From Novosphingobium sediminis (GTDB taxonomy: Bacteria; Pseudomonadota; Alphaproteobacteria; Sphingomonadales; Sphingomonadaceae): DNA of 64,000 bases. A model generated the notes under the pieces. The model was not told the origin of the DNA and ran no database searches. It saw only the letters and a program-made list of their open reading frames with translations. The position numbers and the translations under genes were made by a program. Each line of letters begins with the position of its first letter. Position 1 is the stretch's first letter. Positions 27,045 through 35,953 of the stretch are shown here, piece after piece. The stretch is from positions 124,001 through 188,000 of the forward strand of contig NZ_BJYR01000013.1 in the NCBI RefSeq assembly GCF_007991615.1. Reading direction: 5' to 3'.

Positions 27045-27572
27045 ATGGCAATTTCTGCAGGCGGCGGGGGCGACGAACGCCCAATGTCGGACATCAATAC
27101 CACGCCGCTCGTGGACGTGATGCTCGTGCTGCTGATCATCTTCCTCATCGCGGTTCCGGTCGCGATCCAGACCGTCGAGAAGCTCAAGGTCCCTGTGCTG
27201 CCGTCTGAAGAGACGCAGGACAAGGTCGAGAACCTCCTCGTCACGGTCGTGTCGACCGACGCCGGCGGACGCAGCCCGGGCCAGGGCGGCTATGAGGGCT
27301 CCTCGCGGACCGGCACGTGCCGTGTCTACATCAACAACGTCACTCCGGTTGATAACAACGAACTCTACAAGATGGCGTTCGACCGGCTTGATGCGATTGT
27401 GAAGCGTGCCGGTGGCGCGCAGAACATGGAGCCCGACAAGATCCCCGAAGTGCACATCCGCGGCGACGTCAATGTCCCTTGGAAGTGCATCGCTGGCACG
27501 ATCTACAACGTGCAGATTGCGGGCTATCCCAAGGTCGGCTTCATCTCCACCCCGGTTGATCCGAACGGCTGA
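27045..27572 (+). CDS. exbD: ExbD-family biopolymer transport protein 1 (with periplasmic insert)
   Basis: A 175-residue ExbD. The cytoplasmic start ([10 protein letters not shown]) leads into one membrane helix ([19 protein letters not shown]) carrying the proton-conducting Asp24. The periplasmic domain is longer than usual: a Gly/Ser-rich insert at about residues 70-91 is followed by Cys92, and Cys148 lies further on, so a disulfide is possible. It should work with ExbB and TonB. AGGA precedes the ATG. Confidence 0.94.
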   Translation: MAISAGGGGDERPMSDINTTPLVDVMLVLLIIFLIAVPVAIQTVEKLKVPVLPSEETQDKVENLLVTVVSTDAGGRSPGQGGYEGSSRTGTCRVYINNVTPVDNNELYKMAFDRLDAIVKRAGGAQNMEPDKIPEVHIRGDVNVPWKCIAGTIYNVQIAGYPKVGFISTPVDPNG

Positions 27573-27620
27573 TTGCCGTCGCGTCACCCGGGTTAACGAG
27601 ACCAAACAGGAGTACCCCCT

Positions 27621-28052
27621 ATGGCAATGAGCGGCGGCAAAGACGATGGCTCGCCGATGATGGAGATGAACACGACGCCGTTGATCGACGTCATGCTCGT
27701 GCTCCTCATCATGTTCATCATCACCATCCCCGTGGCCACCCACTCGGTCAACATCGACTTGCCGCAGGCGACCCCGCCGACGAACAAGCCGCTCGTCGAC
27801 CCGGTGAAGAACAAGCTGGTTCTGACCACGCAGAACGTGATCCTCTGGAACGGTTCGCCGGTTACCGAAGGCAATCTCGTCTCGCTGCTCCAGGCAACGA
27901 AGGCGATGAACCCCGAGCCGGAACTGCAGTTCCAGCCCGAGGAATATGCCTCCTACGAAATCGCGAACCGCATGCTGAAGATCATCACCGAGTTGAAGGT
28001 CAGCAAGTTCGGCTTCGTGGGCAATGAAAACTTCGCGACGTTCAGCAAGTAA
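27621..28052 (+). CDS. exbD: ExbD-family biopolymer transport protein 2
   Basis: A 143-residue standard-length ExbD. Its membrane helix [19 protein letters not shown] contains the essential Asp23. The periplasmic domain (VNIDLPQATPP to GNENFATFSK) is compact, cysteine-free and ends in a typical Phe-rich strand. Second of two adjacent exbD copies, 48 bp after the first, with AGGAG before the ATG. The pair may assemble as a heterodimer inside ExbB. Confidence 0.95.
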   Translation: MAMSGGKDDGSPMMEMNTTPLIDVMLVLLIMFIITIPVATHSVNIDLPQATPPTNKPLVDPVKNKLVLTTQNVILWNGSPVTEGNLVSLLQATKAMNPEPELQFQPEEYASYEIANRMLKIITELKVSKFGFVGNENFATFSK

Positions 28053-28082
28053 CGACGCGGGCTTTCAGCCACAGACGAACAA

Positions 28083-28107
28083 GGGGCGGAGCAATCCGCC
28101 CCTTTTT
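28083..28107 (+). terminator. Rho-independent terminator of the ton cluster
   Basis: Perfect stem GGGGCGGA-GCAA-TCCGCCCC followed by TTTTT, 30 nt after the second exbD stop. Confidence 0.95.
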
Positions 28108-28161
28108 CGTTATGGGGGTATTCGTTGGTCTCAGGTGTAGCAGCGATGCCAGCGCTGTGAC

Positions 28162-30612
28162 CTATGACGGTCGCATGGCGGCAGAAGCAAGGCTCTCCGC
28201 CTCAAGTAAAAGTTCATCGTCAGCCGCCCCGGCGGGCACGGATTCGCGCCCGATCATGACCATCAACGGCACCGCCAACGGCGTTACGCGCTCCAATTCG
28301 ACATGGACCAGCTCCGCCGCTGCACGGTCAAGCAGCGCACCGAGGCGGCCCACATCGGTCATCCGCGCCCGGGCATCGGCCCAGGCTGCTTGAATCAGCA
28401 GATGATCCGGTTCGTGCTTGCGCAGCACGTCATAGATGAGGTCGGTAGAGAACGTGACCTGTCGGCCGCTCTTGCGCGCGCCGGGCTGCTGCCGCTGGAC
28501 GAGGCCGGAAATCACCGCAACTTCGCGGAATGCACGGCGAAGAAGGTAGGAGTTCTGTACCCATTCGACGAACTCGTGGGTCAGGATATCGGGCGAAAGC
28601 AGCGCCGCCGGATCATGCACCGGGCGCAGGCCCCAGACCCCGAGCGCATAATCATTCGCAACGAAGCCCAAGGGACCAAGACCTGCCTCCTCCATCCGCC
28701 GGGTGATCAACATCCCGAGCGACTGGTTCGCGTTCCACCCCTCGAACGTATAATAGACTGTGTAGGCGCGGCCCCCATGCGGGAAGCTCTCGACAAGCAG
28801 TTCGCCGGGCGCAGGCAAACGGCTGCGCCAGTCCTGCACTTCGAGCCATTCGCGCACGTCGTCCGGAAAGCGCGCCCAGCCCGCCCGGTCCGCCAGCATC
28901 GCCTGCACCCGTGCGGAAAGGTGCGTCGTCAGCGGCATGCGCGCGCCGTTGTAGCTGGGGATCTGCCCGGCAGACTTGGCCCCGCGTACGATCAACTCGA
29001 GATCCCGGACGCCTTCCACTTCAAGGTCCATCCCGGCAAAACGGAAGGTATCGCCGGGTTTGAGGCCAGCGCCGAAGCTTTCCTCGACCTTGCCGAGCGA
29101 GCGCCCGTTGCGAAAGCGAACCTCAAGCATCTCCGAATCTACGATGATCCCCGCGTTGAGCCGATGCCGCGCGGCCTGCTGTGGGTGGGTCAGCCGCCAT
29201 GTGCCGTCCTTCAGGCGCACGATCCGCTGGAATCGGTCATAGGCTCGCAGCGAATAGCCACCGGTGGCGACGAACTGCAGCACCCGCTGCCAGCCCTCCT
29301 CGTCGATCCACGCATAGGCGAGCGAGGAGCGGATCTCTGCGAGTAGCTCTGCCTCGCCGAACGGTCCTGCGCAGGCGATGGCCATGACATGCTGCGCCAG
29401 CACATCCAGCCCGCCGGGACGGAAGTCCTCGCCATCGCGCTGGCCTTCGTCGACGGCGTCGCGAGCCGCCATCGCCTCGAGGAATTCGAAGCGGTTGCCA
29501 GGGACGAGCAGGGCGCGACTGGGCTGGTCTAGCCGGTGGTTGGCGCGCCCGATGCGCTGCAGCAGGCGCGACGAGCCCTTGGGCGCACCCATCTGCACCA
29601 CCAAGTCAATATCGCCCCAGTCGACGCCGAGATCGAGGCTGGCGGTGCAGACCAGCGCACGAAGTTCGCCTCGCGCCATGGCGCCTTCGACCTTGCGCCG
29701 CGCTTCCTTGGAGAGCGAGCCGTGGTGGATGCCGATAGGAAGCTTGTCCTCGTTGGCATCCCACAGCAACTGGAAGATATACTCGGCAAGGAAGCGCGTG
29801 TTGGTGAAGACGAGCGTCGTCCGGTTGCGCCGGATGGCCTCGTAAAGCTGCGGCAAGGCCCAGGCCGCCGCATGACCGCCCCACGGCACACGTTGGCCAT
29901 CATCGGGCAGCAGGATCTCGACTTCGGCCGGCGCGCCTGCCTCGCCTTCAACCAAGGCCGTGCTATCGAGATGCCCCCCCCTATTATTCCGGGGTGCCAG
30001 CCATGTCCGGAAGCTCTCCGGATCGGCCAGCGTGGCTGAAAGCGCCGCCCGTCGCAAACCCGGTGCCAGCGCCTGCAGCCGCGTCAATGCCAAAGCCAGC
30101 AGATCGCCGCGCTTGGACGTCGCGAAGGCGTGGACCTCGTCGATCACAACACGCTGCAGTGTGCTGAACAGCTCTGTGCTCTCGGGATAACTGAGCAGCA
30201 ACGACAGCGATTCCGGAGTGGTCAGCAGGACATGTGGAGGGCGCACGCGCTGCCGCGCCTTGCGGTCGGAGGGCGTATCACCGCTCCGCGTCTCGACCGT
30301 GATGGGGAGGCCCATCTCGGTGATCGGCGTAAGCAGATTGCGCTGCACATCATGCGCGAGGGCCTTGAGCGGCGATACGTAGAGAGTGTGTAGTCCCTCG
30401 GGCGGGGGCGCATTATCCCGCCGCGAGGGCGTGAAGGCGGCGAGCGTGGGTAGGAAGCCCGCCAGCGTCTTGCCCGCGCCGGTGTCGGCGACGAGCAGCG
30501 CGTGCTTTCCGGCATCGTCCGCTTCGAGCATTGCGGCCTGATGCCGCCGCACGCGCCAGCCACGTGCCGAGAACCAGTCGGCGATTTCGGGGGGGATCAT
30601 GCCAGCGCTCAC
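28162..30612 (-). CDS. Ligase-associated-type DEXH box helicase
   Basis: An 816-residue SF2 helicase of the Lhr-like, ligase-associated group. Walker A is ADTGAGKT (residues 42-49), the Walker B box is DEVH (158-161), motif III is LSATLAD, and motif VI appears in QRIGRANHR. The family is linked to bacterial DNA repair and is usually encoded near an ATP-dependent DNA ligase, a metallophosphoesterase and an exonuclease; none of those is seen in this window. The GTG at 30612 is chosen (AAGG 8 nt upstream); the ATG at 30600 is possible. It is last in a four-gene minus-strand operon, 10 bp after the sugar phosphomutase. Confidence 0.9.
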   Translation of the reverse strand: MSAGMIPPEIADWFSARGWRVRRHQAAMLEADDAGKHALLVADTGAGKTLAGFLPTLAAFTPSRRDNAPPPEGLHTLYVSPLKALAHDVQRNLLTPITEMGLPITVETRSGDTPSDRKARQRVRPPHVLLTTPESLSLLLSYPESTELFSTLQRVVIDEVHAFATSKRGDLLALALTRLQALAPGLRRAALSATLADPESFRTWLAPRNNRGGHLDSTALVEGEAGAPAEVEILLPDDGQRVPWGGHAAAWALPQLYEAIRRNRTTLVFTNTRFLAEYIFQLLWDANEDKLPIGIHHGSLSKEARRKVEGAMARGELRALVCTASLDLGVDWGDIDLVVQMGAPKGSSRLLQRIGRANHRLDQPSRALLVPGNRFEFLEAMAARDAVDEGQRDGEDFRPGGLDVLAQHVMAIACAGPFGEAELLAEIRSSLAYAWIDEEGWQRVLQFVATGGYSLRAYDRFQRIVRLKDGTWRLTHPQQAARHRLNAGIIVDSEMLEVRFRNGRSLGKVEESFGAGLKPGDTFRFAGMDLEVEGVRDLELIVRGAKSAGQIPSYNGARMPLTTHLSARVQAMLADRAGWARFPDDVREWLEVQDWRSRLPAPGELLVESFPHGGRAYTVYYTFEGWNANQSLGMLITRRMEEAGLGPLGFVANDYALGVWGLRPVHDPAALLSPDILTHEFVEWVQNSYLLRRAFREVAVISGLVQRQQPGARKSGRQVTFSTDLIYDVLRKHEPDHLLIQAAWADARARMTDVGRLGALLDRAAAELVHVELERVTPLAVPLMVMIGRESVPAGAADDELLLEAESLASAAMRPS

Positions 30613-30622
30613 CCGCCAGACC

Positions 30623-32008
30623 TTAGCGCCTCATGCCGGAAGCCGCCAATTGCGCGTCGAGGGCAGAGAGCACCTGCGCAAGGCCCTCCTCGCTGTCGCT
30701 CTCAGCCCGCGCCGTGAGCATTGCTTCGGTGTTGGAGGCGCGCAGCAGCCACCAGCCATGGGGCGTGGTCACACGCACACCGTCGATCGCGACAATGTCT
30801 GCCCCTTCCGCCACAAGCCGCGCGTGGACCTCGTCGATCACCGCGAACTTGCGTGCCTCGTCCACCGCGAACCGCAGCTCGGGCGTATTGACCATTGCCG
30901 GCATCGCATCGTGCAGCTCCGTCACCGAGCGGCCCAGCCGAACGATCGCCGCGATCAGGCGGAGGGCGGCGTAGAGCGCATCGTCGAACCCGTAGTACTC
31001 ATCCGCAAGGAACACGTGGCCGGTCACCTCGCCGCCCAGCAGCGCACCAGTCTCCTTCATTTTGGACTTGATGTGGCTGTGCCCGGATTTCCACATCACG
31101 GGCTCGCCGCCGAGCGCGCGAACGCGAGCAAACAGTGCGGAACTCGCCTTGATATCGGCGATAACTGCCGCTCCCGCCTGCATTTTGAGCACATCTTCGG
31201 CCAGCAGCATAAGCAGTTGGTCACCTGCCAGCGCTCGCCCCTTGCCGTCGATTACGCCCAGCCGGTCCCCGTCACCATCGAAGGCCAGTCCAAAGTCGAG
31301 CCGTCCCAGCGCGACGGCTTCGCGCAAATCGGCAAGGTTGGCATCGACGGAAGGATCAGGATGATGCCCAGGAAAGGTTCCATCGACAGGCGTGTGCAGG
31401 CAGACATGGCGCCCCGGCAGCCGGGCGACCAGTCGCTCGACGATCGGGCCGGCGGCACCGTTGCCCGTATCCCAGCCGATGGAAAGGCCGCTCACGGCGT
31501 CTGGCGCGATACGCTCCAGTCCGGCGAGGAGTCGCTCGACGTAGGCATCCATGATGTTGAAGGGCTCGGTCGTCCCGTTGCCCTGCGCCCAATCCCCCTG
31601 GGCGGCGAGACGGCCGAGATCGAGTATGTCTGGACCGAAGAACGGACCCCCGCGAAATACCACTTTGAAGCCATTCTGATCGGGGGGATTGTGGCTGCCA
31701 GTTATCTGAATGCCATCCTGCACTTCTGGCATTGAGGCGCAGGCGTAATAGAGCATCGGCGTAGGGCCGAGGCCAATACGCACTACATGGGCGCCGCTGG
31801 CACAGAGGCCGGAAACCAGCGCTTCCTCAAGCATCGACGAACTGAGGCGGCCATCATAGCCAACCGCCACCGAGCTGCGCCCGTCCCGCAAGACCAGCGT
31901 GCCGAAGCTGCGGCCAAGGGCGTAGGCATCCTGCGGGCCGAGTGTTTTTCCGACCGTGCCCCGGATATCGTACTCGCGCAGTACGCTGGGGTGGAACTGG
32001 TGGCTCAT
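30623..32008 (-). CDS. Phosphomannomutase/phosphoglucomutase
   Basis: A 461-residue alpha-D-phosphohexomutase of the AlgC/ManB type. The phosphoserine loop is TGSHNPP (S105), the metal-binding loop is DGDGDR (244-249), the sugar-binding loop is GGEVTGH, and the phosphate-binding loop is LLRASNTEAML near the end. It interconverts mannose or glucose 6- and 1-phosphates for nucleotide sugars used in polysaccharides and LPS. It sits between the J-domain protein and the DEXH helicase; the 36-bp and 10-bp gaps suggest one transcript. Confidence 0.95.
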   Translation of the reverse strand: MSHQFHPSVLREYDIRGTVGKTLGPQDAYALGRSFGTLVLRDGRSSVAVGYDGRLSSSMLEEALVSGLCASGAHVVRIGLGPTPMLYYACASMPEVQDGIQITGSHNPPDQNGFKVVFRGGPFFGPDILDLGRLAAQGDWAQGNGTTEPFNIMDAYVERLLAGLERIAPDAVSGLSIGWDTGNGAAGPIVERLVARLPGRHVCLHTPVDGTFPGHHPDPSVDANLADLREAVALGRLDFGLAFDGDGDRLGVIDGKGRALAGDQLLMLLAEDVLKMQAGAAVIADIKASSALFARVRALGGEPVMWKSGHSHIKSKMKETGALLGGEVTGHVFLADEYYGFDDALYAALRLIAAIVRLGRSVTELHDAMPAMVNTPELRFAVDEARKFAVIDEVHARLVAEGADIVAIDGVRVTTPHGWWLLRASNTEAMLTARAESDSEEGLAQVLSALDAQLAASGMRR

Positions 32009-32044
32009 GCGCTGGGCTGCGGCGCAGCTGCCACTGCTGCAGGT

Positions 32045-32341
32045 CTACCCCCGCCCATCGGGCCCGCGGCTGGAAATCCGCGCCAGCAGCAAATCGCGTG
32101 CGGCATTGGCTTCATGCACCGCGTCGGTGGTTCCGCCGCGATCCGGGTGGACTTTCACCAGCAGGCGGCGATGCGCGTCGATGATCTCGTAATAGCCAGC
32201 ATCGGCGCGCAGGCCGAGCAGGTTGCGCGCGCGCTTCTCCGCCGCTTTCTTGGCATTTGGCCCCCACAGTTCCCACGGCCAGCGCCCGGCCAGCATCTTG
32301 ACCGCAAGGCAGGCCAGCGCCGCGAGGAACAGGAACTTCAA
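32045..32341 (-). CDS. Membrane-anchored J-domain protein
   Basis: A 98-residue protein with an N-terminal hydrophobic helix (FLFLAALACLAVKML) and a C-terminal J domain (LLGLRADAGYYEIIDAHRR, HPD at 65-67, then AHEANAARDLLL-like helix). J domains activate DnaK ATPase; the single-helix layout resembles small membrane co-chaperones of the DjlA/Tim14 type. The TTG start overlaps the mipZ stop (TTGA), so translation is probably coupled. The in vivo client is unknown. Confidence 0.85.
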   Translation of the reverse strand: MKFLFLAALACLAVKMLAGRWPWELWGPNAKKAAEKRARNLLGLRADAGYYEIIDAHRRLLVKVHPDRGGTTDAVHEANAARDLLLARISSRGPDGRG

Positions 32342-33150
32342 AGCACGGCTTCCATGGCGAGCTGGCCCTGCTCGGGCACTTTCAGCGCAAGGCCGGCGAC
32401 CAATGAGCGCAGTTCCTGCCGCGCCACCAGATGGCTGGTGCCAAGCTCGCCAAGATGGCCCTTGTCGAGCAGGGTAAGGCCGCTGGGGAACAGCTCGCGG
32501 TAGATCACGCGCTCCGAAAGGCCGCTGGCGATGCGGAAGCCGACGCGCTTGGAAAGCTCGGTCAGCGCCTGATCGATGCGCTTCTGGTTGCGCGCTTCGG
32601 TATAGCCGGTGCGATTGCGCACGACGACCCAGTCCATCTCCTTGCGAGCTTCCTTGATCGTCGCCATCGCGCGCTTCTTGCGGGCTTCCCAGATCAGTTC
32701 GGCATAGAACGAAAGCCGGCGGACCTTGAACGTCTCGGCATCGACCTGGCCGATGAGGTCGAAATCGACGAAGCTGTCGTTGAGCGGGGTGACCAGCGTA
32801 TCGGCCTGCGTCGCGACATGGCGCGCCAGCGGATCATCGCGGCCGGGCGTGTCGAACACCAGAAAGTCATGCTCGGCGCCAAGCTGTGCGGCCAGCGCAT
32901 CGAGCTCCTCCGCGTTGGTTCCGTCATAGACTTCGAACCTCGCCGTGGGCAGCGTTATGCTGCGGCGGCGCATGGTCTCCGTGCGATTCTCGAAATAGCG
33001 GTGCATCGTGCGCTGGCGGGCATCAAGATCGATCGCGGCTACACGCGCGCCCTGATAGGCCAGGGCAATGGCGACATGGACCGCCGTGGTCGATTTGCCG
33101 GTACCGCCCTTTTCGTTGGCGAAGACGATGCGATAAGGGGCGGCGGGCAA
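32338..33150 (-). CDS. mipZ: Division plane positioning ATPase MipZ
   Basis: A 270-residue ParA/MinD-family ATPase. The deviant Walker A is NEKGGTGKST at residues 12-21, and the DTPG switch region is in LVFDTPGRDDP. In Caulobacter MipZ binds ParB near the origin and inhibits FtsZ assembly, confining the Z-ring to midcell. Length and sequence match the family. The TTG at 33150 is used because AAAGGA sits 7 nt upstream; the ATG inside that SD is out of frame, and a longer extension overlaps panC. Divergent from panC by 121 bp. Confidence 0.93.
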   Translation of the reverse strand: MPAAPYRIVFANEKGGTGKSTTAVHVAIALAYQGARVAAIDLDARQRTMHRYFENRTETMRRRSITLPTARFEVYDGTNAEELDALAAQLGAEHDFLVFDTPGRDDPLARHVATQADTLVTPLNDSFVDFDLIGQVDAETFKVRRLSFYAELIWEARKKRAMATIKEARKEMDWVVVRNRTGYTEARNQKRIDQALTELSKRVGFRIASGLSERVIYRELFPSGLTLLDKGHLGELGTSHLVARQELRSLVAGLALKVPEQGQLAMEAVL

Positions 33151-33271
33151 GCGATCATCCTTTCTGTGAGTGGCGCCCCCCCTTGCCCCCGGGCAGGGCA
33201 CAGGGCTAGAGGGCCACTCCCTGTTGGGGACCATTGGCCCCAGATCGGGGATTACTGGAGCGGCGAGCCAC

Positions 33272-34150
33272 GTGCAAATCCTGACAGCAGTCGAACCGCT
33301 TCGTGCGGCGCTTTCCGCGCTGAAATCGGGGGACAATTCCGCCAAGGCTGGCGGTCGGTCGACCGTGGCCCTCGTGCCGACCATGGGCGCGCTGCACGAA
33401 GGCCACCTCACATTGGTGCGCGAGGCAAAGGCCCGCGCGGACCATGTGGTCGTCTCGATCTTCGTCAATCCGCGCCAGTTCGGCCCCAATGAAGATCTCG
33501 CGACCTATCCGCGCCAGCTTGAGGCCGATGCGGCGCTGCTCGAAGCCGAGGGTGTAGACGTGCTCTGGGCGCCGACGGTCGAGGCGGTCTATCCCGCTGG
33601 CTATGCGACGACTATTCAGGTCAGCGGGCTCGATGCCGTGCTGTGCGGCGCAGCGCGGCCGGGGCATTTTGACGGCGTGGCGACTGTCGTCACCAAGCTT
33701 TTCAATCAGGTGCAGCCCGATATCGCCTTGTTCGGCGAGAAGGACTGGCAGCAGCTCGCGATCATCCGCCGCATGGCGCGCGATCTGGACCTTACGCAGC
33801 CACATGCCGACCACATCCTTGGCGTGCCAACCGTGCGCGAGGCGGACGGCCTCGCGATGAGCAGCCGCAACAAGTACCTTACCGCTGAGGAACGCGCCGC
33901 CGCGCCCGCATTGAACCGCGCGATGCGCGAGGCGGCCGCTCGGATCGCGGGCGGAGGATCAATCCCGGACGCGCTGGCAGCGCTGCGTGAGGCCGTGCTC
34001 ACCGCCGGCTTCGCCCGCGTCGACTATGCCGACCTGCGCGATGCCGCCACACTCGAAGCGATTGGAGTCTGGGATGGCCGGGCCGCACGGCTGCTGGTCG
34101 CCGCGCACATGGGCAAGGCAAGGCTGATCGACAACATCGCGGTGGTCTAG
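33272..34150 (+). CDS. panC: Pantoate--beta-alanine ligase
   Basis: A 292-residue pantothenate synthetase that condenses pantoate with beta-alanine using ATP. Family motifs: PTMGALHEGHLTLV (contains the HxGH nucleotidyl-transferase motif), SIFVNPRQFGPNEDL, FGEKDWQQL and MSSRNKYL. Start is the GTG at 33272, since LTAVEPLRAAL aligns with the usual PanC N-terminus; the longer upstream frame is not needed. panB is not nearby. Confidence 0.96.
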   Translation: MQILTAVEPLRAALSALKSGDNSAKAGGRSTVALVPTMGALHEGHLTLVREAKARADHVVVSIFVNPRQFGPNEDLATYPRQLEADAALLEAEGVDVLWAPTVEAVYPAGYATTIQVSGLDAVLCGAARPGHFDGVATVVTKLFNQVQPDIALFGEKDWQQLAIIRRMARDLDLTQPHADHILGVPTVREADGLAMSSRNKYLTAEERAAAPALNRAMREAAARIAGGGSIPDALAALREAVLTAGFARVDYADLRDAATLEAIGVWDGRAARLLVAAHMGKARLIDNIAVV

Positions 34151-34178
34151 GAAACCGGTCCAAGGAAAGGCAGCGCGC

Positions 34179-34217
34179 CCCTGCCCCTCCCGCTCGCAGG
34201 AGGTGACAGGGGCAGGG
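34179..34217. terminator. Long hairpin between convergent panC and M20 peptidase
   Basis: Arms CCCTGCCCCT (34179-34188) and AGGGGCAGGG (34208-34217), perfect over 10 bp with a 19-nt loop. No T-run, but its place between two convergent stops suggests a bidirectional terminator. Confidence 0.55.
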
Positions 34218-34250
34218 CATTGGCAGCCCTGCGCCCGAAGGCTTGCCTGT

Positions 34251-35771
34251 TCAGCGCTTGATCGTGCCGCTCCGCGCCACTTCATAGAGGAAGTTCGCAA
34301 ACAGCGTCGCCTGCTGGTCGAAGCCCAGTTCCTTGGGGTTGGTGCTGTCGATCAGGAACCATTCGTCGGGCGCATGTGCGCCGCCGCCGCGCCCGGCGCC
34401 GAAGGAGCCTGCCGGCAGGCGCAATGGCGGGCCTGTGAAGATCACGCCGGGCCAGCTACCCGCCGAGCGCGCCGACATCGTCTGCGAAATCTTCGCCGCC
34501 GCCAGTGTCGCCACTTCGGCCTTGATCAGCGCGCTGTTTTCGTCGGTTTGCGTCGGGCCATAGCCGCCGCTCACGTTGACCTCGATATCGCCGAACCCGC
34601 GCTTGGCGAGGTGTGCCCTGAGCTTGCTGACCGCTTCGTCCTTGGTCATGTCCGGCACGAGGCGCAGGTCGATCTTGGCTTCGGCGCGGCCGGGCAGGAC
34701 GGTCTTGCCGCCGGGGCCCATATAGCCGCTGACGAGGCCTTGAATGTTCACCGTCGGCTGCGAGGCAAGGCGGTATGTGGCGGTCAGGTAGTCTTCGCCG
34801 GCGTACCACTGCTTGATGCCCAGCGCTTTCTTCTCGTCCGCCTCGTTTCCGGCGGCGACGTCTGCGGCGATCAGCTGCTTCTGGCGCTCGGTCAGCGGCT
34901 TCACGTTTTCGAACCAGCCGTCGATCGCCGGGGTGTGGCCGTCATCGGCGACCAGCGTATTGAGCGCCTTGATGAGGTGCCACGCCGGGCTATCGACATT
35001 GGCCATGAGGCTGGAGTGGATGTCCTTGGTCGGCCCCTTGCCCCACTTCTCGCCGCTGGAAATCAGCTGCAATTCAACCGCGCCTTTCGCGCCGAGCAGC
35101 AGCGTCACCTGCCCATCGACCGACTGGCCGGCATCGGGAATGATGACGCCGACCGCCTTTGACAGCGCGGGAAGCACATCGGGATGGGTCACGACCTGCG
35201 AGAAGTGCGGCGAGGCGATTTCCTCCTCGCCCTCGGCCACCAGCACGAGGTTCACCGGTAACTTGACGCCGGAGGCCTTGAACGCGCGCAACGCGGTGAG
35301 GAATGCGGTCTCGGGCCCCTTCTGGTTCACCGCCCCGCGTCCGACGATGACCTTGCCTTCGCCCGGCCGGTCGACCATCCGGCCCTCGAGCGGCGGGGAC
35401 GACCATTCCTTCGGATCGTAGTGCTTCACGTCGTACATGAAGTAGATCGCCAGCGTGGTCTTTGCCCCGGCATCGAGGGTGGCGAAAACGCCCGGCACGC
35501 CGTCGGTCGGGATTACCTTGGCCATCTGGAAGCCGGCATCGAGCGCCAGCTGGCGCATGTATTCGGCGCCTTCCTGATGGTTGATCCCCATGTTGGCGAT
35601 GGTCGGCAGCTTGATCCAGGCGCGCAGGCGCTCGACCGCGGCATCGTGATCGGCACGTATCGCCGCCGCGACTTTGGCCTGATCCGACTTTTCCGACGCT
35701 GCCGCCGGTTGCCCCGTCGCAATCGCGATCGCGGCCAGACTTGCATACGCCACCTTCAAACGCGCTGTCAT
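34251..35771 (-). CDS. Exported M20/M25/M40 family metallopeptidase
   Basis: A 506-residue peptidase with a signal peptide (VAYASLAAIAIATGQPAAASE). The M20 core has the expected metal/catalytic elements: the D of LAIYFMYDVKHYDP, the GRGAVNQKGPE stretch and VAEGEEEIASP with the catalytic Glu pair. A dimerisation domain follows (about 220-370) and the C-terminal metal region includes GGGAHAPDEW. Likely periplasmic, releasing amino acids from dipeptides or acylated substrates. Converges with panC and is divergent from the ClC gene. Confidence 0.92.
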   Translation of the reverse strand: MTARLKVAYASLAAIAIATGQPAAASEKSDQAKVAAAIRADHDAAVERLRAWIKLPTIANMGINHQEGAEYMRQLALDAGFQMAKVIPTDGVPGVFATLDAGAKTTLAIYFMYDVKHYDPKEWSSPPLEGRMVDRPGEGKVIVGRGAVNQKGPETAFLTALRAFKASGVKLPVNLVLVAEGEEEIASPHFSQVVTHPDVLPALSKAVGVIIPDAGQSVDGQVTLLLGAKGAVELQLISSGEKWGKGPTKDIHSSLMANVDSPAWHLIKALNTLVADDGHTPAIDGWFENVKPLTERQKQLIAADVAAGNEADEKKALGIKQWYAGEDYLTATYRLASQPTVNIQGLVSGYMGPGGKTVLPGRAEAKIDLRLVPDMTKDEAVSKLRAHLAKRGFGDIEVNVSGGYGPTQTDENSALIKAEVATLAAAKISQTMSARSAGSWPGVIFTGPPLRLPAGSFGAGRGGGAHAPDEWFLIDSTNPKELGFDQQATLFANFLYEVARSGTIKR

Positions 35772-35953
35772 ATCGCCCCCATGCTCGGCACTGATCTGGG
35801 GCCGAGTGTGCTGATGAGATGAGCCGTTGTCCAGCCGAGAGGACCGGGTTGCGCCCGGCGCCGCAAAGGACCATTGCGGACCTGTCCTGCCATGCTCATG
35901 TGCTTGATTTCCTGCCCCGAGTCGGCCCGATCACGTGATCGAGGAGCGCGCCC

